Source: an uncultured Erythrobacter sp.
GTDB taxonomy: Bacteria; Pseudomonadota; Alphaproteobacteria; Sphingomonadales; Sphingomonadaceae
DNA: 64,000 bases
NCBI GenBank assembly: GCA_947493165.1
Contig: CANLPY010000001.1
Coordinates: 1,836,501 to 1,900,500 of the forward strand
Direction: 5' to 3'
Every line of letters starts with the position of its first letter. Position 1 is the first letter of the stretch. This document shows, piece after piece, positions 1-8,706 of the stretch. The position numbers and the translations under genes were made by a program. The notes under the pieces were generated by a model. It had not been told where the DNA came from. It was given only the letters and a program-made list of their open reading frames with translations, and ran no database searches.

Positions 1-230
1 TTATCTTCCCGCTCTCATCCCCGTTCGCCATGATCGCCCGCGCCGCGATTGAGGAAACGCTGTGGACACATGCCGCCGCGCTCGCGTGGCAGGCCTTTGC
101 AGTCCTTGTGCTCGTCAAAGGCGGTTCGATGCTGTTCCGCAAACGCGTGATGAAATCGGGCAGCGGCGGCCGAGCGAAAAAGCGCCGTTTCTGGCAGCGC
201 CGCAGCGATACGGCTCAACCCGCTGAATAG
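1..230 (+). CDS. ABC-2 type transporter permease, C-terminal end (partial)
   Basis: Only the last 75 or so residues lie in the window; the frame is open from the left edge and ends at the TAG at 228-230. It reads as a Pro/Ser-rich loop (FPLSSPFAMIARAA), then a hydrophobic helix (AFAVLVLVKGGSMLF) and a basic tail. This ending is typical of NatB-type ABC-2 permeases, which form the membrane channel of ABC exporters. The ATG at 30 is internal to the gene and not a start. The substrate cannot be judged from this fragment. Confidence 0.6.
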   Translation, partial: IFPLSSPFAMIARAAIEETLWTHAAALAWQAFAVLVLVKGGSMLFRKRVMKSGSGGRAKKRRFWQRRSDTAQPAE

Positions 231-252
231 GTTCGATTTCGCAACCGACTAT

Positions 253-266
253 TGACACACGTGTCA
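253..266. promoter_or_regulatory. Inverted repeat upstream of the P450 gene, possible operator
   Basis: TGACAC-AC-GTGTCA is a perfect 6-base inverted repeat with a 2-base spacer, lying 64 bases before the P450 start. Its left arm overlaps a TTGACA hexamer at 252-257 that could be a -35 element. The form is like operators of TetR-family repressors, but no regulator gene is next to it, so the binding protein is unknown. Confidence 0.4.
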
Positions 267-330
267 GTTAAGGCAGGATGCGACTCAACCGGCAGGTGCA
301 AAACGCATCGCCTTTTGCGGAGAGAACATT

Positions 331-1668
331 ATGGCGACCATGGCACCCCAGCGCCCCAAAGTGCGCAGCGAACCTAGCGCCTATGAGGCGCTCAAAGCGC
401 ATTACGAAAAGCATCCGGAAGAACGCCCAAGCCATCCGCACAAATGGGATCTCAGCCGCTCAGACATTTACTTTGAGGACAAATGGCAGCCCATCGTCGC
501 CGAAATGCAAGCGGCAGGCCCGCTGCATTATATCCCGGAAAGCCCCTATGGCCCCTATTGGTCAGTGGTCGGGCACAAGGCTATCCAGCACATTGAGGCT
601 TTGCCTGAAACATTCTCTTCAAGCTGGGAATATGGCGGGATCACGATCCTTGAACGGCTAAGCGAGGAAGAGATCGCAGCAAGCGGATCGGACCGGCGAG
701 AACTGCCAATGTTCATCGCGATGGACCGTCCGCAGCACACCGGCCAGCGCCGCACCGTAGCGCCCAAGTTCACGCCATCCGCCATGGCTGACATGGAAAC
801 TGAAATCCGCGCACGTACCGGCGAATTACTCGATACATTACCGCGCGGCGAAGTGTTCGATTGGGTCGACAAAGTCTCGATTGAACTGACCACTGGAATG
901 CTCGCCATCCTGTTCGGCTTCCCATGGGAGGACCGGCGGATGCTCACGTTCTGGTCCGATTGGTCAGGCGACACAGAGATCGCCGGTGTGCGCGAACTCG
1001 ATGAACTGCGCTGGGAATTGCTGCATGAAATGGCGGCCTATTTCCAATCGCTATGGATTGAGCGCACGCAGGATAAAGAGCCGGGCAACGATTTGATTTC
1101 GATGATGGTTCATTCCGAAGCGATGAACCAGATGCGCCCGGAGGAATTCATTGGCAATCTGGTGTTGTTGATCGTCGGCGGAAATGACACCACGCGCAAT
1201 TCGATGAGCGGTTTTGTCCATGCGCTCGACAAATTCCCCGACCAGCGCAAGCTGTTCGAGGACAACCCCGATGTGATCCCCAATGCCGTGCAGGAAATGC
1301 TGCGGATGCAGACGCCGCTGGCGCATATGCGCCGCACCTGCACCGAGGACACAGAAGTGTTCGGCCAACATATCAAAAAGGGCGACAAGGTCGTGTTGTG
1401 GTATCTCGCGGCCAATCACGAGGAAGCGGTCTTCCCAGATCCGCACACGCTAGACCTGGAACGCGAAAACGCTCGCCGCCACATTGCATTTGGGTACGGT
1501 ATTCACCGCTGTGTCGGCGCGCGTTTGGCGGAGCTGCAATTGCGCATCCTTCTCGAAGAAATGCACAAGCGGCGGATGCGGGTGCACGTCGCTGGCGATG
1601 TAGAGCGAGTGCGCGCAAACTTCGTGCATGGTTTCCGCGAGTTAGAAGTGGAAATCACTGAATTTTAG
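331..1668 (+). CDS. Cytochrome P450, CYP153-type alkane/fatty acid hydroxylase
   Basis: 445-residue soluble P450. Landmarks: GPYWSV near the N-terminus, FIAMDRPQH, the I-helix oxygen-activation motif GGNDTTRN near residues 280-290, the K-helix ExxR (EMLR, about 320) and the haem loop FGYGIHRCVG with the cysteine ligand near 394. The stretches EFIGNLVLLIVGGNDTTRNS and AELQLRILLEE are hallmarks of the CYP153 family, whose known members hydroxylate the terminal carbon of medium-chain alkanes and fatty acids using ferredoxin and ferredoxin reductase. Neither partner is adjacent, so electrons must come from a distant gene. The start is set by GGAGAG at 319-324. A stand-alone gene; the exact substrate is unknown. 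Confidence 0.85.
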   Translation: MATMAPQRPKVRSEPSAYEALKAHYEKHPEERPSHPHKWDLSRSDIYFEDKWQPIVAEMQAAGPLHYIPESPYGPYWSVVGHKAIQHIEALPETFSSSWEYGGITILERLSEEEIAASGSDRRELPMFIAMDRPQHTGQRRTVAPKFTPSAMADMETEIRARTGELLDTLPRGEVFDWVDKVSIELTTGMLAILFGFPWEDRRMLTFWSDWSGDTEIAGVRELDELRWELLHEMAAYFQSLWIERTQDKEPGNDLISMMVHSEAMNQMRPEEFIGNLVLLIVGGNDTTRNSMSGFVHALDKFPDQRKLFEDNPDVIPNAVQEMLRMQTPLAHMRRTCTEDTEVFGQHIKKGDKVVLWYLAANHEEAVFPDPHTLDLERENARRHIAFGYGIHRCVGARLAELQLRILLEEMHKRRMRVHVAGDVERVRANFVHGFRELEVEITEF

Positions 1669-1759
1669 CAGATCATTGCGGCGCAAAAACGTAACCTTTT
1701 GCCGGGTCCGTGCGTATCTATGGATAGAGCCATTCTTTCAGATTACACGAGCACGTATC

Positions 1760-2260
1760 ATGCCTGATTTTATTTCGCACCGACGCACCATCCTTGGTCT
1801 GATGGGCCTAGGCGCTGCCATGCCGCTAATCGTGGCGTGCGGCTCCGCCACAGCGCAGGCCCACAAGAGCTTCCCCGTCACCCGCACAAACGCGCAATGG
1901 CGCGCTCGTCTGACGCGCGCGGAATATCGCATCTTGCGTGAGGCGGGGACTGAGCGCGCTTATTCTTCTCCGCTCGACAAGGAAAACCGCAAAGGCACGT
2001 TCGTTTGCGCCGGATGCGGCAACAAAGTCTATTCCTCCGCCCACAAATACGACAGCGGGACGGGCTGGCCGAGCTTTTACAAAGCGATAGATTCCGGCGC
2101 TGTCGGCACCTCGACCGATTACAAGATCGGCTATCCCCGCACCGAAGTGCATTGCGTGGATTGCGGCGGGCATTTGGGACATGTCTTTGGCGATGGCCCG
2201 CCCCCAACGGGCAAGCGGCACTGTATCAACGGTTTAGCGATGAACTTTGTGCCAGCCTAA
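1760..2260 (+). CDS. msrB: Peptide-methionine (R)-S-oxide reductase, exported
   Basis: About 166 residues from the ATG at 1760; an earlier in-frame ATG at 1676 would only add an unlikely leader. The N-terminus carries a Tat-like HRRTILG motif, a hydrophobic stretch and LIVAC, which fits a lipobox, so the enzyme probably works in the periplasm, possibly lipid-anchored. The MsrB domain shows the two zinc CxxC pairs (CAGC, CVDC), the GWPSF substrate motif and the catalytic cysteine in RHCING. It reduces methionine-R-sulfoxide in oxidised proteins. It ends 17 bases from the convergent gene at 2278. Confidence 0.9.
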   Translation: MPDFISHRRTILGLMGLGAAMPLIVACGSATAQAHKSFPVTRTNAQWRARLTRAEYRILREAGTERAYSSPLDKENRKGTFVCAGCGNKVYSSAHKYDSGTGWPSFYKAIDSGAVGTSTDYKIGYPRTEVHCVDCGGHLGHVFGDGPPPTGKRHCINGLAMNFVPA

Positions 2261-2277
2261 ACTGGGGAATCGGGGCA

Positions 2278-4068
2278 TCAGTCGCGATTAATCCGCCACA
2301 GCTTCAAATTGGTCGGCTGTTTAAGCGCAACTGGCTCAAGCCATTCAGGCGCATCATTATCAATCAACCGCGCGGCAAACCCATCAGGGGCAGCCGCCGC
2401 GTACATCAGCGCCTCTGACTGATCTGGGCATAGCGCGACATAGCTCGTGCCGCGCTGCACCAGTGTAGCCTTAGCTTCCGATGCGCTGCCCATTGAAGTT
2501 GCGATCAGCACCCGCATCCCGTCTGATCCGCGGTGATGGCCAGTGGCAACCACGGTATGATCGGTTTCCAGCAGCAAGCGCGGAGAAATATCCATCGGCG
2601 CAAACACTTCGCCTTTTGCCAATGCGCGCAGCGATGGGGCGCTGTCAGCGATCTGGCACGAAGACGCTTTGCGCACTTGCTGCATCTGCGCGGCGCCGTT
2701 CTTGGAAGCCTGCGCAGGGATCGCCCATCCTACCAGCATCAGCGGCAATGTCGGCAGCAATGCGAGCACCACAGCGACCAAAGCAAAGGCGCGCGGCGCA
2801 GGCTTGCGCATCGTGCGGATGTTCCGCAGCCATTGGTTGACCTGCCAGGCGAGCGGAACAGCGGCGATCACGCCTGCCACCGCGCCAGCACGCGCGACCA
2901 GCAGCGAAACTGCCAAGGCGGCGATCAGCACAATCGTATAATCAATCCAGAACCGGCGCAGCCAATCGTGAGAGCGTGACACCAGATTGAGCGCGGCGAT
3001 CACGCCAATGCTGGGCGCGACCACATATTGCAGCGCGGTCTTCAGCTTTTGGTCCCACACCGGCATGCCTTCGCCGACATTCACATACCAGTATTGCTCA
3101 ACCAGTGGATCAAGCGCGGCAAACCCGCCGCTGGCGCATTGCGGCGCGGCATAAAACAGCATGCCCAGCGCCCCTGCACCCGTCACGCCAAAGCCAGTGA
3201 GAACTGCGATTTTGGGCAGCGGTTCAGCCTTAGACAGCAGCGTCAGCGCAGCCGCGCCCCATGCAAACATGGCGATGTGAACAGGGCCAATCGCATCGCA
3301 ATAGACGGCAAGATCGCTAAAGCCGCGTGTGCCTATGAACAACGCTGCACTCGTGATGGCGAGCGATTGCATCGTCGCGGTCAGCCACACGCGGTCATTG
3401 CGATTACGCAACCAGCGCAGCGCCGTGACACCGCAAATGGCGGCGGCCAGCGGAAGCCCTTCGATTGAGATCGATATCCAGACCGCCAGCGACACGCCGA
3501 CGGCTATTCCGCCAATCAGGCCTCTGCGCGTCATCAAGCCATTTATCGCAGCCAGTGCGCACACGATTTGCCAGCCATGATGGTCAATGCGCAGCGGACC
3601 GAATTGAAACAAGACGGGCACGGACATGGCAATGACAAGGCAAGTCATCATCGCCTCTTCCCCGCCCATCAGCCGCCATGCGATTCGCGCGGCGAGCAGC
3701 ATGACAATACCAAGCGTAACGAGCGGCACGATAACCAGCGCGGCCAACTCAGCAGAGGCTGATCCCAGCAGCGGGGTAAGCGCAATAATGATCGCGGCAA
3801 GCGGAAGATCGACGAGGCGCGACCAATGCATAGGTACGCCGCCATCCGGCGCGTTCACGCGGGTTTGGGTCAGGTCAAACCAGCCTTGTCCAGCGATAAG
3901 ATCACGCACTTGAAGAAGGCGCATCGTGTCATCCGGGTCAGGAAAGCGCAGCGCCGAAATCGCGCTGTAATGCACCAGCAGAAGCAATGCGCAAACCGCA
4001 CCCCACGCCAGGCCAACGCGCGTCAGCAATTCTGGCGTGAGGCAGGATTGGCGGCGGCTCGTAAGCAT
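2278..4068 (-). CDS. Polytopic membrane protein, GT-C glycosyltransferase-like
   Basis: 596 residues with roughly a dozen hydrophobic segments and a soluble C-terminal domain. After the first membrane helix comes an acidic loop DPDDTMRLLQ, then HWSRLVDLP, and later RIDHHGWQ. An acidic motif in the first periplasmic loop and the DHHGWQ element recall GT-C fold enzymes (STT3/PMT-like), which move sugars from polyprenyl-phosphate carriers to acceptors on the periplasmic side. It is the last gene of a four-gene operon, 4 bases after a GtrA gene that could supply such a lipid-linked sugar. The family assignment is by motif only; the acceptor is unknown. Confidence 0.55.
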   Translation of the reverse strand: MLTSRRQSCLTPELLTRVGLAWGAVCALLLLVHYSAISALRFPDPDDTMRLLQVRDLIAGQGWFDLTQTRVNAPDGGVPMHWSRLVDLPLAAIIIALTPLLGSASAELAALVIVPLVTLGIVMLLAARIAWRLMGGEEAMMTCLVIAMSVPVLFQFGPLRIDHHGWQIVCALAAINGLMTRRGLIGGIAVGVSLAVWISISIEGLPLAAAICGVTALRWLRNRNDRVWLTATMQSLAITSAALFIGTRGFSDLAVYCDAIGPVHIAMFAWGAAALTLLSKAEPLPKIAVLTGFGVTGAGALGMLFYAAPQCASGGFAALDPLVEQYWYVNVGEGMPVWDQKLKTALQYVVAPSIGVIAALNLVSRSHDWLRRFWIDYTIVLIAALAVSLLVARAGAVAGVIAAVPLAWQVNQWLRNIRTMRKPAPRAFALVAVVLALLPTLPLMLVGWAIPAQASKNGAAQMQQVRKASSCQIADSAPSLRALAKGEVFAPMDISPRLLLETDHTVVATGHHRGSDGMRVLIATSMGSASEAKATLVQRGTSYVALCPDQSEALMYAAAAPDGFAARLIDNDAPEWLEPVALKQPTNLKLWRINRD

Positions 4069-4072
4069 CGCT

Positions 4073-4498
4073 TCATGCCCCTGCTTGCGCGCGGAACACG
4101 ATTTTGCTGCGCAGCAGCCACGTCGCGGTGAAGGAAACTATGATCGCAAAACCTTTGGCGATGCGCGGATCAAATCCGGCCCAATCGCTCAAACCAACAA
4201 TTCCCGTGGTGAGGCCAAGGCCGACCAGCGCGGAAACGACAAACAATGTCTTTTGTTTTGTGCGCTCAGCCCCGCCTTCGGCAACGGTCGCGTGGAACAC
4301 AGCCCGGCTAGAGATCAGCCAATGCGCCAAAATACCCAGCGAATAGCCGATAAAAGAGGCGAACGCCGCAGCCACGCCGAGCGACATCAGCGCCAAAAAG
4401 CTGCCAACATCCACGGCCAGCGCGCAAACGCTGGCAAGCACATAGAGGATGAACGTCCGGTCCAGCAGCTTTCTGACGATGAGCGCGGCCTCAGCCAT
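4073..4498 (-). CDS. GtrA family membrane protein
   Basis: 141 residues with four predicted membrane helices, the usual size and topology of GtrA proteins. GtrA members are thought to flip polyprenyl-phosphate-linked sugars across the inner membrane. I place the start at the ATG at 4498, which overlaps the upstream stop (ATGGCTGA); a start at 4612 would overlap the upstream gene by 120 bases. Translational coupling to the sulfatase-fold gene and to the GT-C gene points to one envelope-glycan pathway. Confidence 0.8.
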   Translation of the reverse strand: MAEAALIVRKLLDRTFILYVLASVCALAVDVGSFLALMSLGVAAAFASFIGYSLGILAHWLISSRAVFHATVAEGGAERTKQKTLFVVSALVGLGLTTGIVGLSDWAGFDPRIAKGFAIIVSFTATWLLRSKIVFRAQAGA

Positions 4499-5921
4499 CG
4501 GTCGGCTCTGCGGCAAAATCATCGCGCCATTGCAGGTATAGGTAAGGCACGCGGTCAGGCGCGAATTGTTCACGCAGGCGGCGGTCAAAATAGGGCGGCA
4601 TATGATCGCCAAGGATCAGGAAATCCGTTGGCGGAAAGTCTGGTTTGCCAATCTCTGCTACCAGCGCCTTTTCCAACTGATCCCATAAAGAAAATTGGCG
4701 GCAGATCATTGGGTAATCACGCGCCAATTCAGGCGATAGCTGCTCGCAATTATCGACCTCAAGGTTGACCCCGCTGGGAACGGGAAGGTGCGAGTTCACC
4801 GTCAACCAATAGACCAATTGCGGCTTATCGGTGGACTTTAGCTGCTCAGCGAGCTGCGCTGGCACATCACGGTCACAAGCTCCGGGGAACACGCCGCCGC
4901 ACACTTGCGCGCCCGCATCGGTCAGTTCGTCGGCAAAGCGGCTGGTTTCAAAACCAATGCCGGGATACCAGGTTTCACGGTCGAAAAAGAAACCTGCAAA
5001 ACTGTGCAGGGCGTGGGTTTCATATCCTGCATTCTTCATACGCGCAGGCAGGCACGATGCGTCTCCGCCCGCATCGACAATCTCATAATAATCGCCCCAC
5101 CGGCCGCACAGCTCGCGCACTTCGGCGGCGGTGGTGGAATTGTAATAAAGCGATGTGCCGCTGCTGGCGGTGAAGCGTTCGCGCATCATTGGCGTGTCGA
5201 GGCCGCTGAACAGCAGGCGTTCCATCTCCGCATTTTCCACCGGCACACCCATGGATTCGACCATGATTATCGCAAGGTTGCGGTTATTGGCGATGGCGTT
5301 TTGTTCAGCGCCGGTCGCCATCATCGCGGATTCAAACGGAGCATCCGCGCTGGCAGCTTGCTTGTAATGACCGCGCATCCCTTGTCCCATCCACAGATCG
5401 AGCCCGGCCAGCGCCAATGTGGCCACAACAGCCGCAAGGGTTGGCCGCCAATCGATAAAGGCGCTGTCGCGGCGCACCGCAAACCAGGCGCCAACGACAA
5501 CGACAACGATCATGCACGCGCCAAAGACATATTCCAGCGATTGCGCTGGCTGTATCTCCATCATGAAGCGCAGCGAATAGAGCAGCGATCCAATCGCAAG
5601 GTTGAAAACGGCGGCGACAAAAGACAGCACCGAATAAGTCAGCACAGCGAGGAATGCGATAAACTGCGCCCATGCTGGCGCGCGGCGTACAATCAGGCCA
5701 ATCACGCCGGCGGCCAAAATTGGCTCGTGGCGCGGAGGCGAACCGATTAGCCACAATGGCAAGAACGCAATATTGGTCAAAACAACCCAAATGAGCAGCC
5801 AGTTTAGCAGCTTGCCCCATTCGGGCTTTGGCTTTGCCTCAGCTTCGCTGGGCGCGGCGTTTAGGCGCTGCTCCAGATCCAGCGGCATTGCGGTCATTGG
5901 GGCAGTGAGTGGCGCAAGCAT
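4491..5921 (-). CDS. LTA-synthase/phosphoethanolamine-transferase-like sulfatase-fold membrane protein
   Basis: 476 residues. The N-terminal 180 or so hold about five membrane helices; the rest is a periplasmic alkaline-phosphatase-superfamily domain. Visible metal-site elements are MVESMG (first acidic ligand), a Thr/Ser-rich nucleophile region (SSGTSLYYNSTT), HSFAGFFFDR and GDHMPPY. Relatives transfer glycerol phosphate or phosphoethanolamine to glycans or lipids. Its start ATG overlaps the stop of the flavin enzyme by one base (TGATG), so the two are coupled. The transferred group is not predictable; phosphoethanolamine or glycerol phosphate is an inference from the fold. Confidence 0.7.
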   Translation of the reverse strand: MLAPLTAPMTAMPLDLEQRLNAAPSEAEAKPKPEWGKLLNWLLIWVVLTNIAFLPLWLIGSPPRHEPILAAGVIGLIVRRAPAWAQFIAFLAVLTYSVLSFVAAVFNLAIGSLLYSLRFMMEIQPAQSLEYVFGACMIVVVVVGAWFAVRRDSAFIDWRPTLAAVVATLALAGLDLWMGQGMRGHYKQAASADAPFESAMMATGAEQNAIANNRNLAIIMVESMGVPVENAEMERLLFSGLDTPMMRERFTASSGTSLYYNSTTAAEVRELCGRWGDYYEIVDAGGDASCLPARMKNAGYETHALHSFAGFFFDRETWYPGIGFETSRFADELTDAGAQVCGGVFPGACDRDVPAQLAEQLKSTDKPQLVYWLTVNSHLPVPSGVNLEVDNCEQLSPELARDYPMICRQFSLWDQLEKALVAEIGKPDFPPTDFLILGDHMPPYFDRRLREQFAPDRVPYLYLQWRDDFAAEPTDG

Positions 5922-7555
5922 CAGGCCGCATCCCGGTCATTTACAATGCGTTTCGGCACGTCCCTCATGGAATTAAGCGCGGCGGCTTGATCTTCGGTGA
6001 CACGCTGCTGCGCGTTTGCATGTTCAGGGGTATTTTCAGCGGCTTCTTGCGCCGCTTCGCGCGCCGGAATGGCGATCTCTTCGCCTTCATCGCCAGCTTC
6101 GTGATATTCCGCGTCTTCATTGACGCACCACGTGTCATAGACCCGCTCACCAGCCAGAATATTCTCAACCGTCAGCATCGCGGTCATCATCGCGTGATCC
6201 TGATTGTTGTAACGGTGCATACCGTTGCGGCCGACCATGTGCAGCGACGGGAATCTCTGTTCGAGTTCGACGCGCATGGCATCGACATTCGCCTCGTATT
6301 CGTCATCATAGACCGGATAGGCTTTTTCCTGACGAACAACTGCGCCGCTGACGACTTTGTCAGGATCGCACAGGCCCAGAATTTCCATCTCGCGGGTGGC
6401 TTGCGCCACCAGATCATCGTCAGATGATGACCACAGGCCGTCCCCTTCGAAGCAGAAATATTCCAGACCCACGCAGGCCATATCCTCATCCGGCACCATT
6501 TCTGGCGACCAGCTGCGGAAGTTTTGCACGCGCCCTACCTGCACGCGGTCATCATGGATGTAGATCCAATTGTCCGGGAACAGATCTTCAGATTTCACCA
6601 TGAGAGCCACGGTAAGGAAATCGCGATATTTAAGATTGCTTGCCTCAAGGCTTGATTGCGGCAGCGGGTGCAGACGCTTGGAAAGCTCACGCATTGGCGC
6701 TGAACTGATCGCATCCTTAGCGCGGATCTGCACTTTGCCTTGCTTGCTGGTCGCGGTCATCGACCAGCCGCCGTTACCATCACTGGCGAGCTGTTCAAGC
6801 GCATGGCCCATCAACACCTGGCCCTTGCCAGTGGCAAGAATGTGATCGCGCGCGGCATCCCACATCATGCCCGGGCCAAAGCGCGGATAGCGGAAGGTTT
6901 CGAGCAAGGTTTTCACCTCTTGCCCGTCATTTGGCTTCTTGTTGAGACCAAGCGAACGCTTGATCCCATCAGTCACAGCGTTCCACAGTGACAGGCCCTT
7001 GATGCGCTGCGCCGCCCAGTCAGCGCTCATCTCATCACATGGCATGCCCCACACCTTTTCAGTGTAGGTTTTGAAGAAGATCGAATAGAGTTTCTTGCCG
7101 AACTGGTTGGTGGTCCAATCCTCAAAGCTTCTCACATCTTTAATCGGAAATAGTTTGTATCGCAGATAGCTGAGCATGCAGGCGCTGGATCGCAGAATAC
7201 CCAAATTGCCGAGCGCTTCGAAGGCGCGCAGCGGGTAAGAATAAAACTTACCTTCATAATAGATGCGGCTCATCCGGGGGCGCTGGATGAAGTCATCCGG
7301 CAGGATCTCATTCCACAGGTCAACGACCTGCTGCGACTTTGAGAAAAAGCGATGCCCGCCAATGTCGAACCGATACCCTTCGTGTTCAACCGTGCGGCTT
7401 ATGCCGCCGACATAGGTTTCGTCTTTCTCGATAATCGCAACCGATTTGCCTTGCTTTGTCAGCAAATAGCCAGCGGTCAAGCCAGCCGGTCCTGCGCCGA
7501 TGATTGCTACATCAACATCAAGAATACCCGCTTGCTCGGAAACACCTTGCCGCAT
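5921..7555 (-). CDS. FAD-dependent oxidoreductase, UDP-galactopyranose-mutase/protoporphyrinogen-oxidase-like
   Basis: 544 residues. A dinucleotide-binding motif IIGAGPAGLTAGYLL sits near residue 17, followed by GGISRT and GHRFFSKS, typical of the amine-oxidase/UGM-like flavoproteins often found in glycan clusters. The flavin fold ends near GMHRYNNQDHAM; after that comes an acidic, Ala/Glu-rich tail of about 80 residues of low complexity. It is the first gene of the operon running leftwards to 2278. A role in sugar-nucleotide or lipid-sugar modification is inferred from context; the protein is longer than ordinary Glf mutases. Confidence 0.7.
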   Translation of the reverse strand: MRQGVSEQAGILDVDVAIIGAGPAGLTAGYLLTKQGKSVAIIEKDETYVGGISRTVEHEGYRFDIGGHRFFSKSQQVVDLWNEILPDDFIQRPRMSRIYYEGKFYSYPLRAFEALGNLGILRSSACMLSYLRYKLFPIKDVRSFEDWTTNQFGKKLYSIFFKTYTEKVWGMPCDEMSADWAAQRIKGLSLWNAVTDGIKRSLGLNKKPNDGQEVKTLLETFRYPRFGPGMMWDAARDHILATGKGQVLMGHALEQLASDGNGGWSMTATSKQGKVQIRAKDAISSAPMRELSKRLHPLPQSSLEASNLKYRDFLTVALMVKSEDLFPDNWIYIHDDRVQVGRVQNFRSWSPEMVPDEDMACVGLEYFCFEGDGLWSSSDDDLVAQATREMEILGLCDPDKVVSGAVVRQEKAYPVYDDEYEANVDAMRVELEQRFPSLHMVGRNGMHRYNNQDHAMMTAMLTVENILAGERVYDTWCVNEDAEYHEAGDEGEEIAIPAREAAQEAAENTPEHANAQQRVTEDQAAALNSMRDVPKRIVNDRDAA

Positions 7556-7661
7556 TCAAACCCCCGTTTGGATCGCCAAACAATTTTGGCTCTCACCGGG
7601 AGTGAAGGAAAATGGTTAGCAGGTGGTAAACACGCTCCGCAAAACATCGTAAATAGGGTGC

Positions 7662-8294
7662 CTAGTCGTGATCAAGCAGCACTGGAGCCTGCAATTGCGC
7701 GGCCAGACGGGCGAAATCGCCCAAAGTGTATGTGTCATCAAACACCAATCCATAATGCCGATCACGGCGCCAACGAACCTTGGCCCGCACTTCCTTAAAG
7801 CCTTCTCCGACGACACGCAGGGTTTGATCAATCGCGAAAATCTCATCGCATTCGATCCGGGCGCCTTGCTGAGAAAGGTTTTCGACCACCGCCTCGCAGG
7901 TCCCTGCTAGGGTTGAAACAGTGACCGGGAAATACATACCGAGCCGCAGGCCGCGCTTGGGGTATTCGTTCGCTTCGTGGACCAATTGAGCGACATTGAC
8001 CGCCTTGGTAAATTCAAAGCCAGCCTCATTACCTTTGGCCCAAACATTGCGAATTTCGTAGGACTCACCGCCCGGCATGTGCAGCTCGATCGTTTCGCAA
8101 GATGGCAGCTTGTGGAATAAGCGAACGCTGACGCCGGTTTCTGAAACGTCGCGAATAACGCACACGAACTCACCTTGGCCTGAAACCAGTCGAGCGGCGC
8201 GAATCAGCAAGGTGAAGCGGGGTGCAGCACGCAGCTCTGCTGGCGGCGCGCCAACGTCCTCTCCTATGTCAGGCGGTTTTGCCGCGTGCTCCAT
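7662..8294 (-). CDS. Protein with two PilZ domains (cyclic di-GMP binding)
   Basis: 210 residues made of two PilZ-like halves. The first has RAAPR (RxxxR) followed by DVSETG (D/NxSxxG), the full cyclic di-GMP signature. The second has NLSQQG, but its arginine motif (KRGLR) is less clear and may be degenerate. No membrane segment or output domain is visible, so it probably acts as an adaptor that reports cyclic di-GMP level to a partner. It lies about 100 bases upstream of the glycan operon in the same direction, so a link is possible but not shown. Confidence 0.8.
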   Translation of the reverse strand: MEHAAKPPDIGEDVGAPPAELRAAPRFTLLIRAARLVSGQGEFVCVIRDVSETGVSVRLFHKLPSCETIELHMPGGESYEIRNVWAKGNEAGFEFTKAVNVAQLVHEANEYPKRGLRLGMYFPVTVSTLAGTCEAVVENLSQQGARIECDEIFAIDQTLRVVGEGFKEVRAKVRWRRDRHYGLVFDDTYTLGDFARLAAQLQAPVLLDHD

Positions 8295-8465
8295 CGATTT
8301 GTTCCTGCCTGTCCAGCCAGACGACCCGGCCCCAATGCTCGGTTCCCCGAGCCCCCTTCATTGGCGAGCGTGATATGCCGTTGGAGGTTAAGGCGAAGAT
8401 AACGCGCGCCTAGGCATCAACCGACGATGGACCCTAAGGGCGGAGCGGATGTAAAAAGGGCAACG

Positions 8466-8548
8466 TGCGGGTGGCGGGACTCGAACCCGCACGAGCTAAA
8501 GCTCAGGGGATTTTAAGTCCCCGGCGTCTACCATTCCGCCACACCCGC
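8466..8548 (-). tRNA. tRNA-Leu (anticodon TAA)
   Basis: An 83-base cloverleaf: acceptor arms GCGGGTG/CACCCGC, anticodon stem GGGGA/TCCCC around the loop CTTAAAA (anticodon TAA), a long class II variable arm (GAGC/GCTC pairing) and the T-loop GTTCGAGTC. CCA is not encoded. It reads UUA leucine codons, which are rare in this GC-rich genome. Confidence 0.96.
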
Positions 8549-8706
8549 GCGATGCGTTCCCTAGCGCCACTTATGCTGCGCGGCAACGCGGGTTTTCACG
8601 CAAATATGCTTCAAGCCCTCGCAGGCCAGTTTTGCAATGATGGACAAGCCGGGCCGATTGAGGCAGCAGCACCGCTTCATCCCCATCGGCAAGGCGAGCG
8701 CGAACC

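Noticed and set aside
5921..7555. Calling the flavoprotein a true UDP-galactopyranose mutase (glf)
   Set aside because: It is much longer than Glf and the specific substrate residues cannot be confirmed by eye.
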